Assembly (NCBI RefSeq): GCF_019200975.1
Contig: NZ_JAHTMR010000005.1
Coordinates: 62,001-126,000 of the forward strand
Direction of reading: 5' to 3'
Origin: Pseudomonas sp. PD9R
GTDB taxonomy: Bacteria > Pseudomonadota > Gammaproteobacteria > Pseudomonadales > Pseudomonadaceae
Length of the DNA stretch: 64,000 nt
Shown: positions 44,069 to 51,718 of the stretch, piece by piece
Position numbering within the stretch: the stretch's first letter is position 1
Layout: each line of letters opens with the position of its first letter
Program-made: the position numbers and the translations under genes
Notes under the pieces: generated by a model
Databases searched by the model: none
What the model saw: the letters and a program-made list of their open reading frames with translations, nothing else
What the model was told of the DNA's origin: nothing

Positions 44069-44764
44069 CTATTTACCTCGAGGAGAAACACCTTTTTCAA
44101 CTATTGAATTCAATGCAAGAAAGTCAACCAGCGCCTCAAAAGCCAACGCCAGCTTCCCCGACTGGTGATATGCCTGCTCATAATTAATTGGATCATGCCT
44201 GAATAACTCGAACACCCCAGGCCTCGGCACCTGCCTAAACACTCCGTAACTGGATAAAAACAAGTCCACAGAGTAATAAACGACATCCCCGCGCGTTTTA
44301 TCCTTCAATGATGCTTGGTAAAGGTATCTAACAGGCCCAAGAACGCTGGGAGCACCAGGCCCATGATAAATATTCCCTAAGCCTTCATAAATATTATTCG
44401 CACCATGGCCGACCATTAGCCCACCAGGAACCAGAGCTAACCCTCCCGAGCCGCCAATGATCGAAACACCCGTCCTAATCTGCATTACTCCCGCCACTAC
44501 GCCGATCCCGTTTTGCATGTAAAACTGAACCTTCGACGTCAGTTCCTCATACTCTAGACTTATCTCCTGAAGCCCTTGCCACGCACTTATAAGCCTTTCA
44601 TCAACGGCCCGGACAACCTCATTGGCATAGGATGAAATAATCGAACTGAAGCGAAGTCTCGTAACCCCATCCAAAAAATGCGTCATGCCAATATTGCATC
44701 CAGCCGCCACCAGATCAGAAGCCGCTTTCGTCACATCATGAATATCACAAGAGTCCTCATTCAC
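44069..44764 (-). CDS. DUF4225 protein, candidate Hcp-associated type VI effector
   Basis: The GTG at 44764 overlaps the hcp stop by 8 bp and gives 231 residues; the open frame extends further into hcp without a start signal. A helical N-terminal half (residues 1-85) precedes a Gly-rich hydrophobic region (about 90-145: IGVVAGVMQIRTGVSIIGG, then HGANNIYEGLGNIYHGP), followed by the DUF4225 tail (PVRYLYQ, VVYYSVDLFLSSYGVF, DPINYEQAYHQSGKLALAFEALVDF). The function of DUF4225 is not established. Tight coupling to hcp suggests it is exported with it. Base composition is below the genome level, suggesting transfer. Confidence 0.8.
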   Translation of the reverse strand: MNEDSCDIHDVTKAASDLVAAGCNIGMTHFLDGVTRLRFSSIISSYANEVVRAVDERLISAWQGLQEISLEYEELTSKVQFYMQNGIGVVAGVMQIRTGVSIIGGSGGLALVPGGLMVGHGANNIYEGLGNIYHGPGAPSVLGPVRYLYQASLKDKTRGDVVYYSVDLFLSSYGVFRQVPRPGVFELFRHDPINYEQAYHQSGKLALAFEALVDFLALNSIVEKGVSPRGK

Positions 44765-45257
44765 CCTCGTGCCCCCAGGAGCTATAAGCACTTGTAGCCC
44801 CCGGTATGTGTGCCCAAGCGATATCCCTATAACGTATGGACACCAACTCCTGCGGCTCTGCATCGTTCATGCGAATAGCGTGAGGAACTTGTTGGCTGAT
44901 ATGCGCAATACGCGCCCCTGTCAGGTGTATTGAATAATAACGCTCCACCCCTCCAGCCGAGGCGGTACGGTAGAGGTTGAGAATGCAGTCCACCTCCTCA
45001 CGTTCATGCAATGCATTTGCCAGCAATGGTGATGATTTATCAATGCTCTTGGTAATCACAATCGGCAAGTGTTTACCACGACCACCCAAAATGCTGCCAT
45101 CGCTACCCGTCACCATATCGTGCGAGTAAGCCAGCACCATGATTTCGTCCAAATGGCCGGTTTGGCATTTGTTACCGATAGAGCTATGGCCCGAGCAACC
45201 TGCGGAAATCAAACCTTGTCGTTTTCCGGTAATGCTCATGTAACTATGGCTCGCCAT
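44757..45257 (-). CDS. hcp: Orphan type VI secretion tube protein Hcp (TssD family)
   Basis: The 166 residues from ATG at 45257, with AAGGAG upstream, start MASHSYMSITGKRQGLISAG and include DEIMVL, VITKSIDKSSPLLA, HEREEVDC and RYRDIAW, the signature of one Hcp family. Hcp forms hexameric rings that make the T6SS tube and carry small effectors in their lumen. No other T6SS gene is in the window, so it depends on an apparatus encoded elsewhere. It is coupled to the DUF4225 gene. Confidence 0.9.
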   Translation of the reverse strand: MASHSYMSITGKRQGLISAGCSGHSSIGNKCQTGHLDEIMVLAYSHDMVTGSDGSILGGRGKHLPIVITKSIDKSSPLLANALHEREEVDCILNLYRTASAGGVERYYSIHLTGARIAHISQQVPHAIRMNDAEPQELVSIRYRDIAWAHIPGATSAYSSWGHEGE

Positions 45258-45444
45258 TAGCGCTGCTCCTTGTTGTATTTCGAGCGTCAGACTATGGCAA
45301 AAAAATATTAACCCGCGTGTAGTCCGTTTCTGATTCAACGAGAATTGGCTTGCGCTTTTAAAAGTTTCCGAAATGACTGTAGTGAATAGCGACTGCCCAT
45401 GTAGGAACGAGATGTCAGCGCAACGAAAACACCGCCTATCAAGC

Positions 45445-45477
45445 ACAAAAAACCCGGCGCATGGCCGGGTTTTTTGT
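45445..45477. terminator. Terminator downstream of aroP2
   Basis: ACAAAAAACCCGGC and GCCGGGTTTTTTGT form a 14-bp stem with a 5-base loop and runs of A and T on both sides, 16 bp after the aroP2 stop. It insulates aroP2 from hcp. Confidence 0.9.
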
Positions 45478-45492
45478 TTCTGCGCTCAACGC

Positions 45493-46908
45493 CTACTTCG
45501 CGCTGGCAGCCTGCAATGCATGCTGCGCACTGCGCTTGTTCTTGATGCCGTAGCAGACCCACATGAACACGACCCACACCGGAATCGCGTACACCGAGAT
45601 CTGGATCCCCGGAATCAACAGCATCACACACAGGATAAATGCCACGAACGCCAGGCAGATGTAGTTCCCGTACGGATACCACAGGGCCTTGAACAGCGGC
45701 GTCTGTTTGGTTTTGTTCATGTGCTGGCGGAATTTGAAGTGCGAGAAACTGATCATTGCCCAGTTGATCACCAGGGTCGCCACGACCAGCGACATCAGCA
45801 GTTCCAGCGCGTTTTGCGGGATCAGGTAGTTCAGCAGCACCGCGATCAGTGTCACGGCAGCCGAAGCCAGGATCGAACGCACCGGCACGCCACGCTTGTC
45901 GATCTTCGCCAGAGCCTTCGGTGCATCGCCCTGCTCGGCCATGCCCAGCAGCATGCGGCTGTTGCAGTAGGTGCCGCTGTTGTACACCGACAATGCCGCG
46001 GTCAGGACCACGAAGTTGAGGATGTGCGCGGCGGTGTTGCTGCCCAGCATCGAGAACACTTGCACGAACGGGCTACCGCTGTAGGAATCGCCGGAAGCGT
46101 TCAGGGTTGCCAGCAGGCTGTCCCATGGCGTCAGCGACAGCAGAATCACCAAGGCACCGATGTAGAAAATCAGAATCCGGTAGATCACCTGATTGATGGC
46201 TTTCGGGATCACGGTTTTCGGCTTGTCGGCTTCAGCGGCGGTGAAACCGAGCATTTCCAGGCCGCCGAAGGAGAACATGATGATCGCCATGGCCATCACC
46301 AGACCGCTGACTCCGTTCGGGAAGAAGCCGCCGTGGGACCACAGGTTGCTCACCGCCGCTTGCGGGCCGCCGTGACCGCTGACCAGCAGATAGCTGCCCA
46401 GGGCAATCATGCCGACGATTGCTACGACTTTAATGATCGCGAACCAGAACTCGGCCTCACCAAAGACTTTGACGTTGGCCAGGTTGATCGCGTTGATCAG
46501 TACGAAGAAGGCAGCCGCCGAGGCCCACGTCGGGATGTCCGGCGCCCAGTAGTGGATGTATTTGCCGACTGCGGTCAGCTCAGACATGCCCACTAATATG
46601 TACAGAATCCAACAGTTCCAGCCCGACAGGAAACCGGCGAAACCGCCCCAGTATTTGTGGGCGAAGTGGCTGAAGGAACCGGCCACCGGCTCTTCTACGA
46701 TCATTTCGCCCAGTTGGCGCATGATCATGAAGGCAATGAAGCCGCAAATGGCATAGCCGAGGATCATCGACGGTCCGGCGGATTTCAGGACCCCGGCCGA
46801 GCCGAGGAACAAACCGGTACCAATCGCGCCACCGAGGGCAATCAATTGAATGTGGCGATTTTTCAGGCCGCGTTTCAGCTCGCCTGAATGCGAGTTTTGT
46901 CCACTCAT
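45493..46908 (-). CDS. aroP2: Aromatic amino acid permease AroP2
   Basis: APC-family amino acid:proton symporter of 471 residues from ATG at 46908, with 12 predicted membrane helices. The N-terminal LKNRHIQLIALGGAIGTGLFLGS and the EEPVAGSFSHFA segments place it in the AroP/GabP/CycA group. In P. aeruginosa the orthologous neighbourhood (PA0866 next to the phh genes) is named aroP2, which supports aromatic amino acids as substrates. A 20-codon leader ORF precedes it. Confidence 0.88.
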   Translation of the reverse strand: MSGQNSHSGELKRGLKNRHIQLIALGGAIGTGLFLGSAGVLKSAGPSMILGYAICGFIAFMIMRQLGEMIVEEPVAGSFSHFAHKYWGGFAGFLSGWNCWILYILVGMSELTAVGKYIHYWAPDIPTWASAAAFFVLINAINLANVKVFGEAEFWFAIIKVVAIVGMIALGSYLLVSGHGGPQAAVSNLWSHGGFFPNGVSGLVMAMAIIMFSFGGLEMLGFTAAEADKPKTVIPKAINQVIYRILIFYIGALVILLSLTPWDSLLATLNASGDSYSGSPFVQVFSMLGSNTAAHILNFVVLTAALSVYNSGTYCNSRMLLGMAEQGDAPKALAKIDKRGVPVRSILASAAVTLIAVLLNYLIPQNALELLMSLVVATLVINWAMISFSHFKFRQHMNKTKQTPLFKALWYPYGNYICLAFVAFILCVMLLIPGIQISVYAIPVWVVFMWVCYGIKNKRSAQHALQAASAK

Positions 46909-46925
46909 GAAAAGGGTCTCACGCA

Positions 46926-46990
46926 AGGTTTGATGATGTTCAGTAGACGTTGCTGCTCAGCAAAGGCGTTAAGCGGCACCGATCAAACCC
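46926..46990 (-). promoter_or_regulatory. Candidate leader RNA switch of aroP2
   Basis: GGTTTGAT, inside the leader ORF right after its second Trp codon (minus strand, 46982-46989), is exactly complementary to ATCAAACC, 19-26 nt upstream of the aroP2 start codon (46927-46934). Between them is a TTGCTGAGCAGCAA hairpin. Ribosome position on the leader would decide whether the long-range pairing forms. This is inference from sequence alone. Confidence 0.45.
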
Positions 46991-47031
46991 CAGCGCAGGC
47001 ACCAGGAGTTCAGCGTATTTACAACGGTCAT
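46969..47031 (-). CDS. 20-codon leader ORF upstream of aroP2
   Basis: ATG at 47031 follows ACAGGTGACGC, a good ribosome binding site. The peptide starts MTVVNTLNSW and has Trp at residues 10 and 14, a high density for a rare residue, with Cys and Arg between. It stops with TAA 60 bp before aroP2. Location, length and Trp content fit a regulatory leader peptide for an aromatic amino acid transporter. Confidence 0.55.
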   Translation of the reverse strand: MTVVNTLNSWCLRWGLIGAA

Positions 47032-47198
47032 GCGTCACCTGTTTGTTTTTATCTGTGACGAAATCGAACCCGACACGCTCGTGACGCGGCGGAGTGAACA
47101 AGACGGGTAGCCTTGAGGTTTGCGCAGATGCGCAGGAGGTCACAGGTAAAACGCGGCGCATTGTACACCGCTAACCCCCTGCTGCCAGACCCGCTGGA

Positions 47199-47345
47199 TC
47201 AGCGCGTCGGTTGCCGGGATTGCCTGTGTCCGCCGCGAACGATTCGGGCGGCTGCAAAAAGGGACTCAGACCTTTGCGGGTCATGGACGGGGACGGCGAA
47301 AAACTCGCCTTTTGCTGCGAGGTGAAAATGGATTGCGGCGTTCAT
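47199..47345 (-). CDS. Candidate 48-residue small protein with strong ribosome binding site
   Basis: ATG at 47345 follows AAAAAGGAGGCGCA, a near-perfect Shine-Dalgarno. The peptide begins MNAAIHFHLAAKGEFFAVPV and ends in an Arg-rich tail. No family is recognised. A 7-bp inverted repeat (47360-47366 and 47389-47395) sits just before the Shine-Dalgarno in the predicted 5' UTR. Confidence 0.55.
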   Translation of the reverse strand: MNAAIHFHLAAKGEFFAVPVHDPQRSESLFAAARIVRGGHRQSRQPTR

Positions 47346-47589
47346 TGCGCCTCCTTTTTGTTATGCACCTGCACGACAGGCATGGCGCGCATAACACCTT
47401 GCATGGGGCGGTGAAACAAGCGGGCTAGAGCGTGGGAAGAGTCCGCAACGGGAGTAAAACGGAAGAATTTTCTTACAGACTCCGGCAGATAGCGATTTCA
47501 CGGCTCCGATCCGGGGATTTCGTCAGGCTTTCGTTACAGGGCGTAACGGTGGATTTCCAATTCGAGGTTAGCGGCATTGCCTCTGACGC

Positions 47590-47690
47590 CTTCGCGGGCA
47601 AGCCTCGCTCCTACAGTTTAGGTCGTGAGCACCCAGTTTAGGTCGTGAACACCGCATAACTTGTAGGAGCGAGGCTTGCCCGCGAAGAGG
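47590..47690. repeat. REPIN, GCGGGCAAGCCTCGCTCC family, with internal tandem repeat
   Basis: Inverted arms CTTCGCGGGCAAGCCTCGCT and its complement flank two tandem copies of a 20-bp unit (AGTTTAGGTCGTGAGCACCC and a near copy) at 47615-47653. It is the only copy of this family in the window. Confidence 0.8.
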
Positions 47691-47721
47691 CCCTCAAAAC
47701 ACCTAAACAGTTAAGGCCGGA

Positions 47722-47755
47722 CAAAAAAAACGCCAACCCGAAGGTTGGCGTTTTC
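47722..47755 (-). terminator. Terminator of rluB
   Basis: A 10-bp stem (AACGCCAACC against GGTTGGCGTT) with a 4-base loop is followed on the minus strand by a run of eight T. Confidence 0.93.
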
Positions 47756-47782
47756 ACTTGCAGCCTGAAGCTTACCGCTGCT

Positions 47783-49003
47783 TCACTCCGGCTTGCGACG
47801 ACCAAAACCTGGACGCTGACCGGAACCGGCCGGCCCACCACGACGCTTGCCTGAAGGCGCATCGTCGACCAGTTTGATGCCCGGACGCTTTTTCGGCGCA
47901 GGCTTGGCTGGACGATTGGTGTCGGACGGACGCTCTGCCACCGGCGTACCACGACTTTCGCCACGCTCAGTGCGACCGTTGGCCGGACGCGGCGTGCGTG
48001 GACCGCGCTCACCGTCCTGACGCGCAGCAGGCTTGCGACCTGGACGCTCGCCTTCGATCTGCGGCTCGCGATTTGCGCGCGGAGCGACAGGAGCGGCAGG
48101 ACCGCCAGCGGCTGGACGCAGGGTCCGCACGCGCTCGGTCTTGCCCATTGGCCGCGACGACTTGCGCTGCATCCGATCGAGCTTGTCTTTGCTCTTGGCG
48201 TTCATTTGCGGCATGGCCACCGGGGTCAAGCCAACTTCAGCACTGAGAATGTCGACTTCGTACTGACTCATTTCGCGCCAGCGGCCCATCGGCAGGTCGG
48301 AGTTGAGGAACACCGGACCGAAACGCACGCGCTTCAGACGGCTCACTACCAGCCCCTGGGATTCCCACAGACGACGAACTTCGCGGTTACGACCTTCCAT
48401 CACCACGCAGTGGTACCAGTGGTTGAAGCCTTCGCCACCTGGCGCTTGCTTGATGTCGGTGAACTTGGCCGGGCCGTCTTCGAGAACCACGCCCGCTTTC
48501 AGGCGCTCGATCATCTCGTCATCGACTTCGCCCCGTACACGCACGGCGTATTCGCGGTCCATCTCGTAGGACGGGTGCATCAGGCGGTTAGCCAGCTCAC
48601 CGTCGGTGGTGAACATCAACAGACCGGTGGTGTTGATGTCGAGGCGACCGATGTTGATCCAGCGACCTTCCTTCGGGCGCGGCATCTTGTCGAAAACGGT
48701 CGGACGGCCTTCCGGATCAACACGGGTGCAGATTTCGCCATCGGGCTTGTTGTACATGATCACGCGGCGAACCGACTCGGCGGCCTCTTCGCGTTTGATC
48801 ACCTTGCCATCGATGGTGATGGCGTCGTGCATGTCGACGCGCTGGCCAAGGGTGGCGTCTTTGCCGTTGACCTTGATGCGGCCGTGGCTGATCCAGGCTT
48901 CCACGTCACGGCGCGAGCCGACGCCGATACGGGCGAGGACTTTCTGCAGTTTTTCGCCTGCTGGGCCGATTTCCTGGTCGTCTTTCTGGTCGTTGATACT
49001 CAT
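47783..49003 (-). CDS. rluB: 23S rRNA pseudouridine synthase RluB
   Basis: Modifies 23S rRNA (U2605 by the E. coli homologue). ATG at 49003, with GGGAGGTG upstream, gives 406 residues; the longer frame is not needed. An S4 RNA-binding domain (about 18-75) is followed by the catalytic domain with GRLDINTTGLLMFTTDG carrying the catalytic Asp. A tail of about 120 residues rich in Arg, Lys, Pro and Gly (about 285-406) is common in Pseudomonas RluB and probably binds RNA. Confidence 0.94.
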   Translation of the reverse strand: MSINDQKDDQEIGPAGEKLQKVLARIGVGSRRDVEAWISHGRIKVNGKDATLGQRVDMHDAITIDGKVIKREEAAESVRRVIMYNKPDGEICTRVDPEGRPTVFDKMPRPKEGRWINIGRLDINTTGLLMFTTDGELANRLMHPSYEMDREYAVRVRGEVDDEMIERLKAGVVLEDGPAKFTDIKQAPGGEGFNHWYHCVVMEGRNREVRRLWESQGLVVSRLKRVRFGPVFLNSDLPMGRWREMSQYEVDILSAEVGLTPVAMPQMNAKSKDKLDRMQRKSSRPMGKTERVRTLRPAAGGPAAPVAPRANREPQIEGERPGRKPAARQDGERGPRTPRPANGRTERGESRGTPVAERPSDTNRPAKPAPKKRPGIKLVDDAPSGKRRGGPAGSGQRPGFGRRKPE

Positions 49004-49183
49004 CTGGGCACCTCCCGGTGTGGTCTGTTCAGGCGTTGCCTGAAGCATTGAAATCTTTAACTTGGGCGAAGGGATCGCCGAAGGGCCGCGAATCATACGC
49101 TCATGAGGACGTTCGCGCATCAGAGACTAGCTGATCAGCGCAAGGTTATTGGCTTTTCCGCCGGCCGGTGGCCTGTAGGTCAA

Positions 49184-49259
49184 GATCAAAAGATCGCAGC
49201 CTTCAGCAGCTCCTACAGTGCAATTCCATGTAGGAGCTGCCGCAGGCTGCGATCTTTTG
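49184..49259. repeat. REPIN, GCAGCCTGCGGCAGC family, copy 3
   Basis: Inverted arms of about 33 bp 8 bp downstream of the scpB stop, in the scpB-rluB gap. The left arm has TTCAGCAGC in place of TGCGGCAGC. Confidence 0.85.
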
Positions 49260-49267
49260 GTGGCACC

Positions 49268-50245
49268 TCAATCTTCGAATTCGCGGCGCTCGGCTTCGAT
49301 TGCTTCGGCGAGGGCCAGTGCTTCGGCTTCTTCATCGCTGAGCTCTGGCTTGGGCTTTTCGAGCGCGGCAACGGCGGCCAGGAGTTTTTCACGGGCTTCG
49401 GCAACGCCGAGGATATCGTCTTCCTGCTCGACTTCGGGCTTGTCTTCGATTTCCCGCTCAGGCTCGATCAGCGGCTCTTCGATCTGCGGCTCAACGTCGG
49501 GCTGCTCCGAATCAAACTCAGTCACCGGGTCCTCACGAAACAAATCGTCGAAGTCGGTCTTGAGCCCTTCCTCCATGGTGTCCAGTTCCAGCAATAACGT
49601 ATGGAAACTGGTTTCCTCCTTGGGCTCTTCCGGTTCGGCGCTGGCGTCGGCGAGCTCCTGAAGACTGGCTGGCACGGGCGCGTCGTCGAAATCGAGCACC
49701 GGATCAGGTTCCAGCTCGCGCAGTTCAGCCAGCGGCGGCAGGTCGTCGAGGTTTTTCAGGTTGAAGTGATCGAGAAACGCTTTGGTGGTGGCGAACATCG
49801 CCGGTTTGCCCGGCACGTCGCGGTAACCGACGATGCGAATCCACTCACGCTCCATCAGCGTTTTGACGATCTGACTGTTGACCGCCACACCCCGCACGTC
49901 CTCGATCTCGCCCCGGGTGATCGGCTGGCGATAGGCGATCAGGGCAATGGTTTCGAGCATGGCGCGGGAATAGCGCTGTGGGCGCTCTTCCCACAAACGA
50001 CCGACCCACGGCGAAAATTTCTCGCGGATTTGCAGGCGATAGCCCGAAGCGACTTCCTTCAGCTCGAAAGCGCGGCCGTCGCAGGACTTGGCGAGAATTG
50101 TCAGCGCCTTCTTGAAAACCGGTGGCTCCGGCCGTTCGGCCTCTTCGAAGAGTTCAAACAGGCGTTCCAGGGACTGCGGTTTTCCCGAGGCCAACAGAAA
50201 GGCTTCGAGCAAAGGTGCCAGCTCGCGGGGTTCACTCAGGTTCAT
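49268..50245 (-). CDS. scpB: Segregation and condensation protein ScpB
   Basis: Kleisin-associated winged-helix subunit of the SMC-ScpAB condensin. The first about 185 residues form the two winged-helix domains (LEAFLLASGKPQSLERL, ETIALIAYRQPITRGEIEDVRGV). The last about 140 residues are a very acidic, disordered extension, making the protein 325 residues, well above the roughly 200 of Bacillus ScpB. It lies 11 bp after scpA. Confidence 0.95.
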   Translation of the reverse strand: MNLSEPRELAPLLEAFLLASGKPQSLERLFELFEEAERPEPPVFKKALTILAKSCDGRAFELKEVASGYRLQIREKFSPWVGRLWEERPQRYSRAMLETIALIAYRQPITRGEIEDVRGVAVNSQIVKTLMEREWIRIVGYRDVPGKPAMFATTKAFLDHFNLKNLDDLPPLAELRELEPDPVLDFDDAPVPASLQELADASAEPEEPKEETSFHTLLLELDTMEEGLKTDFDDLFREDPVTEFDSEQPDVEPQIEEPLIEPEREIEDKPEVEQEDDILGVAEAREKLLAAVAALEKPKPELSDEEAEALALAEAIEAERREFED

Positions 50246-50256
50246 GATTCAACTCG

Positions 50257-51075
50257 TTATTCGGCTCGGGCTCGCACGTGGATCGCGGCGAACGGCTCAT
50301 TCTGCACCAGCTCGACCAAGGACTCCTTGACCAGTTCAAGGATCGCCATGAAGGTCACTACCACCCCCAGGCGCCCTTCCTCGGCGGTGAACAGCTCGAC
50401 AAAGGGCACAAAACCGCCGCCCTTGAGCCGTTCCAGTACATCGCTCATGCGTTCGCGGGTGGAAAGCGCCTCGCGACTGACCTGGTGACTTTCGAACATG
50501 TCGCCACGACGCAACACCTCGGCCATCGACAACAGCAATTCGGACAAACGCACATCCGGCAACAGCTTGCGCGCCCGGGCTTCCGGGGCGTCGAGCTTGG
50601 GCACGATTACATCGCGACCGACGCGGGTCAAACCATCGATGCCTTCAGCAGCCGCCTTGAAGCGCTCGTATTCCTGCAAGCGACGGATCAGTTCGGCGCG
50701 CGGGTCGTCTTCCTCGTCTTCGATGGTTTCGGCACGCGGCAACAACATCCGCGACTTGATCTCGGCCAGCATCGCGGCCATCACCAGGTACTCGGCGGCC
50801 AGCTCCAGGCGCACCGACTGCATCAACTCGACATAGCCCATGTACTGGCGGGTGATTTCCGCCACCGGGATGTCGAGGATGTTGATGTTCTGTTTGCGGA
50901 TCAGATACAGCAGCAAATCGAGCGGGCCTTCGAAGGCCTCAAGAAAGACTTCGAGCGCATCCGGCGGAATGTACAGGTCCAGCGGCATTTCCAGGACCGC
51001 CTGGCCATAGACCATGGCGAAGGGCAGCTCTTGCTGGGCGCCGGCCTGACTGTCGACGGGTTCTACTGCGGACAT
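50257..51075 (-). CDS. scpA: Segregation and condensation protein ScpA
   Basis: Kleisin subunit that bridges the SMC heads. The 272 residues contain the N-terminal EVFLEAFEGPLDLLLYLIRKQNINILDIPVAEIT motif and the C-terminal winged helix (LGVVVTFMAILELVKESLVELVQ). An N-terminal extension of about 40 residues precedes the core. Its ATG lies directly after the stop of the upstream YciO-family gene. Confidence 0.95.
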   Translation of the reverse strand: MSAVEPVDSQAGAQQELPFAMVYGQAVLEMPLDLYIPPDALEVFLEAFEGPLDLLLYLIRKQNINILDIPVAEITRQYMGYVELMQSVRLELAAEYLVMAAMLAEIKSRMLLPRAETIEDEEDDPRAELIRRLQEYERFKAAAEGIDGLTRVGRDVIVPKLDAPEARARKLLPDVRLSELLLSMAEVLRRGDMFESHQVSREALSTRERMSDVLERLKGGGFVPFVELFTAEEGRLGVVVTFMAILELVKESLVELVQNEPFAAIHVRARAE

Positions 51076-51705
51076 CTAGGCCTCGGCCATGAACGGCGTT
51101 GGGTCGCCGCAACCAATGCGGATCACTTCCGGCTCACCGTCGGCGAGGTTGATCACGGTGGACGCCTTGATCCCGCCGAAACCGCCGTCGATGATCAAGT
51201 CGACCTGATGTTCAAGCAACTGGCGCATTTCGTAGGGATCGGACATCGGGTCGGTGTCGCCGGGCATGATCAAGGTCACGCTCATCAGCGGCTCACCGAG
51301 TTCCTCCAGCAGCGCCAGCGCGATTGGATGGCTAGGCACCCGCAGCCCGATGGTGCGTTTTTTCGGGTGCAATAACAGCCGCGGGACTTCACGGGTGGCA
51401 TTGAGAATGAAGGTGTACGGCCCCGGCAGGTGAGCCTTGAGAATGCGGAAAGTACCGGTGTCGATCTTGGCGAACAGGCCGAGTTGCGACAGGTCACTGC
51501 ATATCAGCGCGAAGTTGTGTTTTTCGTCCAGCTGACGCAGACGACGAACGCGCTCCACGGCAACCTTGTCGCCGATCTGGCAACCAATGGCGTAGGAGGA
51601 GTCTGTGGGATAAATCACCACCCCGCCGTTGCGGATGATCTCGACAGCCTGTTTGATCAGGCGCGCTTGCGGGTTTTCCGGATGAATCTGGAAAAATTGA
51701 CTCAC
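51076..51705 (-). CDS. yciO: YciO-type member of the Sua5/YrdC family
   Basis: The GTG at 51705, with AGGTAG upstream, gives 209 residues starting (V)SQFFQIHPENPQARLIKQAVEI, almost the YciO N-terminus; the open frame extends into the PHP gene. It has the Sua5 core motifs YPTDSSYAIGC and SVTLIMPGD. Sua5/YrdC proteins make threonylcarbamoyl-AMP for tRNA; the YciO branch is less well defined, so the substrate is uncertain. Confidence 0.88.
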   Translation of the reverse strand: MSQFFQIHPENPQARLIKQAVEIIRNGGVVIYPTDSSYAIGCQIGDKVAVERVRRLRQLDEKHNFALICSDLSQLGLFAKIDTGTFRILKAHLPGPYTFILNATREVPRLLLHPKKRTIGLRVPSHPIALALLEELGEPLMSVTLIMPGDTDPMSDPYEMRQLLEHQVDLIIDGGFGGIKASTVINLADGEPEVIRIGCGDPTPFMAEA

Positions 51706-51718
51706 ATTTTCTACCTGT

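Larger units (their letters stand above)
47346..47782. other. 437-bp gap between the 48-codon ORF and rluB
   Basis: Contains the 5' hairpin of the small ORF, a REPIN at 47590-47690 and the rluB terminator at 47722-47755. The stretch 47396-47589 shows nothing recognisable beyond a probable promoter zone. Confidence 0.6.

Noticed and set aside
44757-45446. Long 229-codon frame containing hcp
   Set aside because: The Hcp family start (MASHSYM) with AAGGAG is at 45257; the upstream extension has no start signal and no family match.
47018-47023. TTTACA as a PhhR half-site upstream of aroP2
   Set aside because: Only one half-site is present; the partner at 6-bp spacing does not match. It lies inside the leader ORF.
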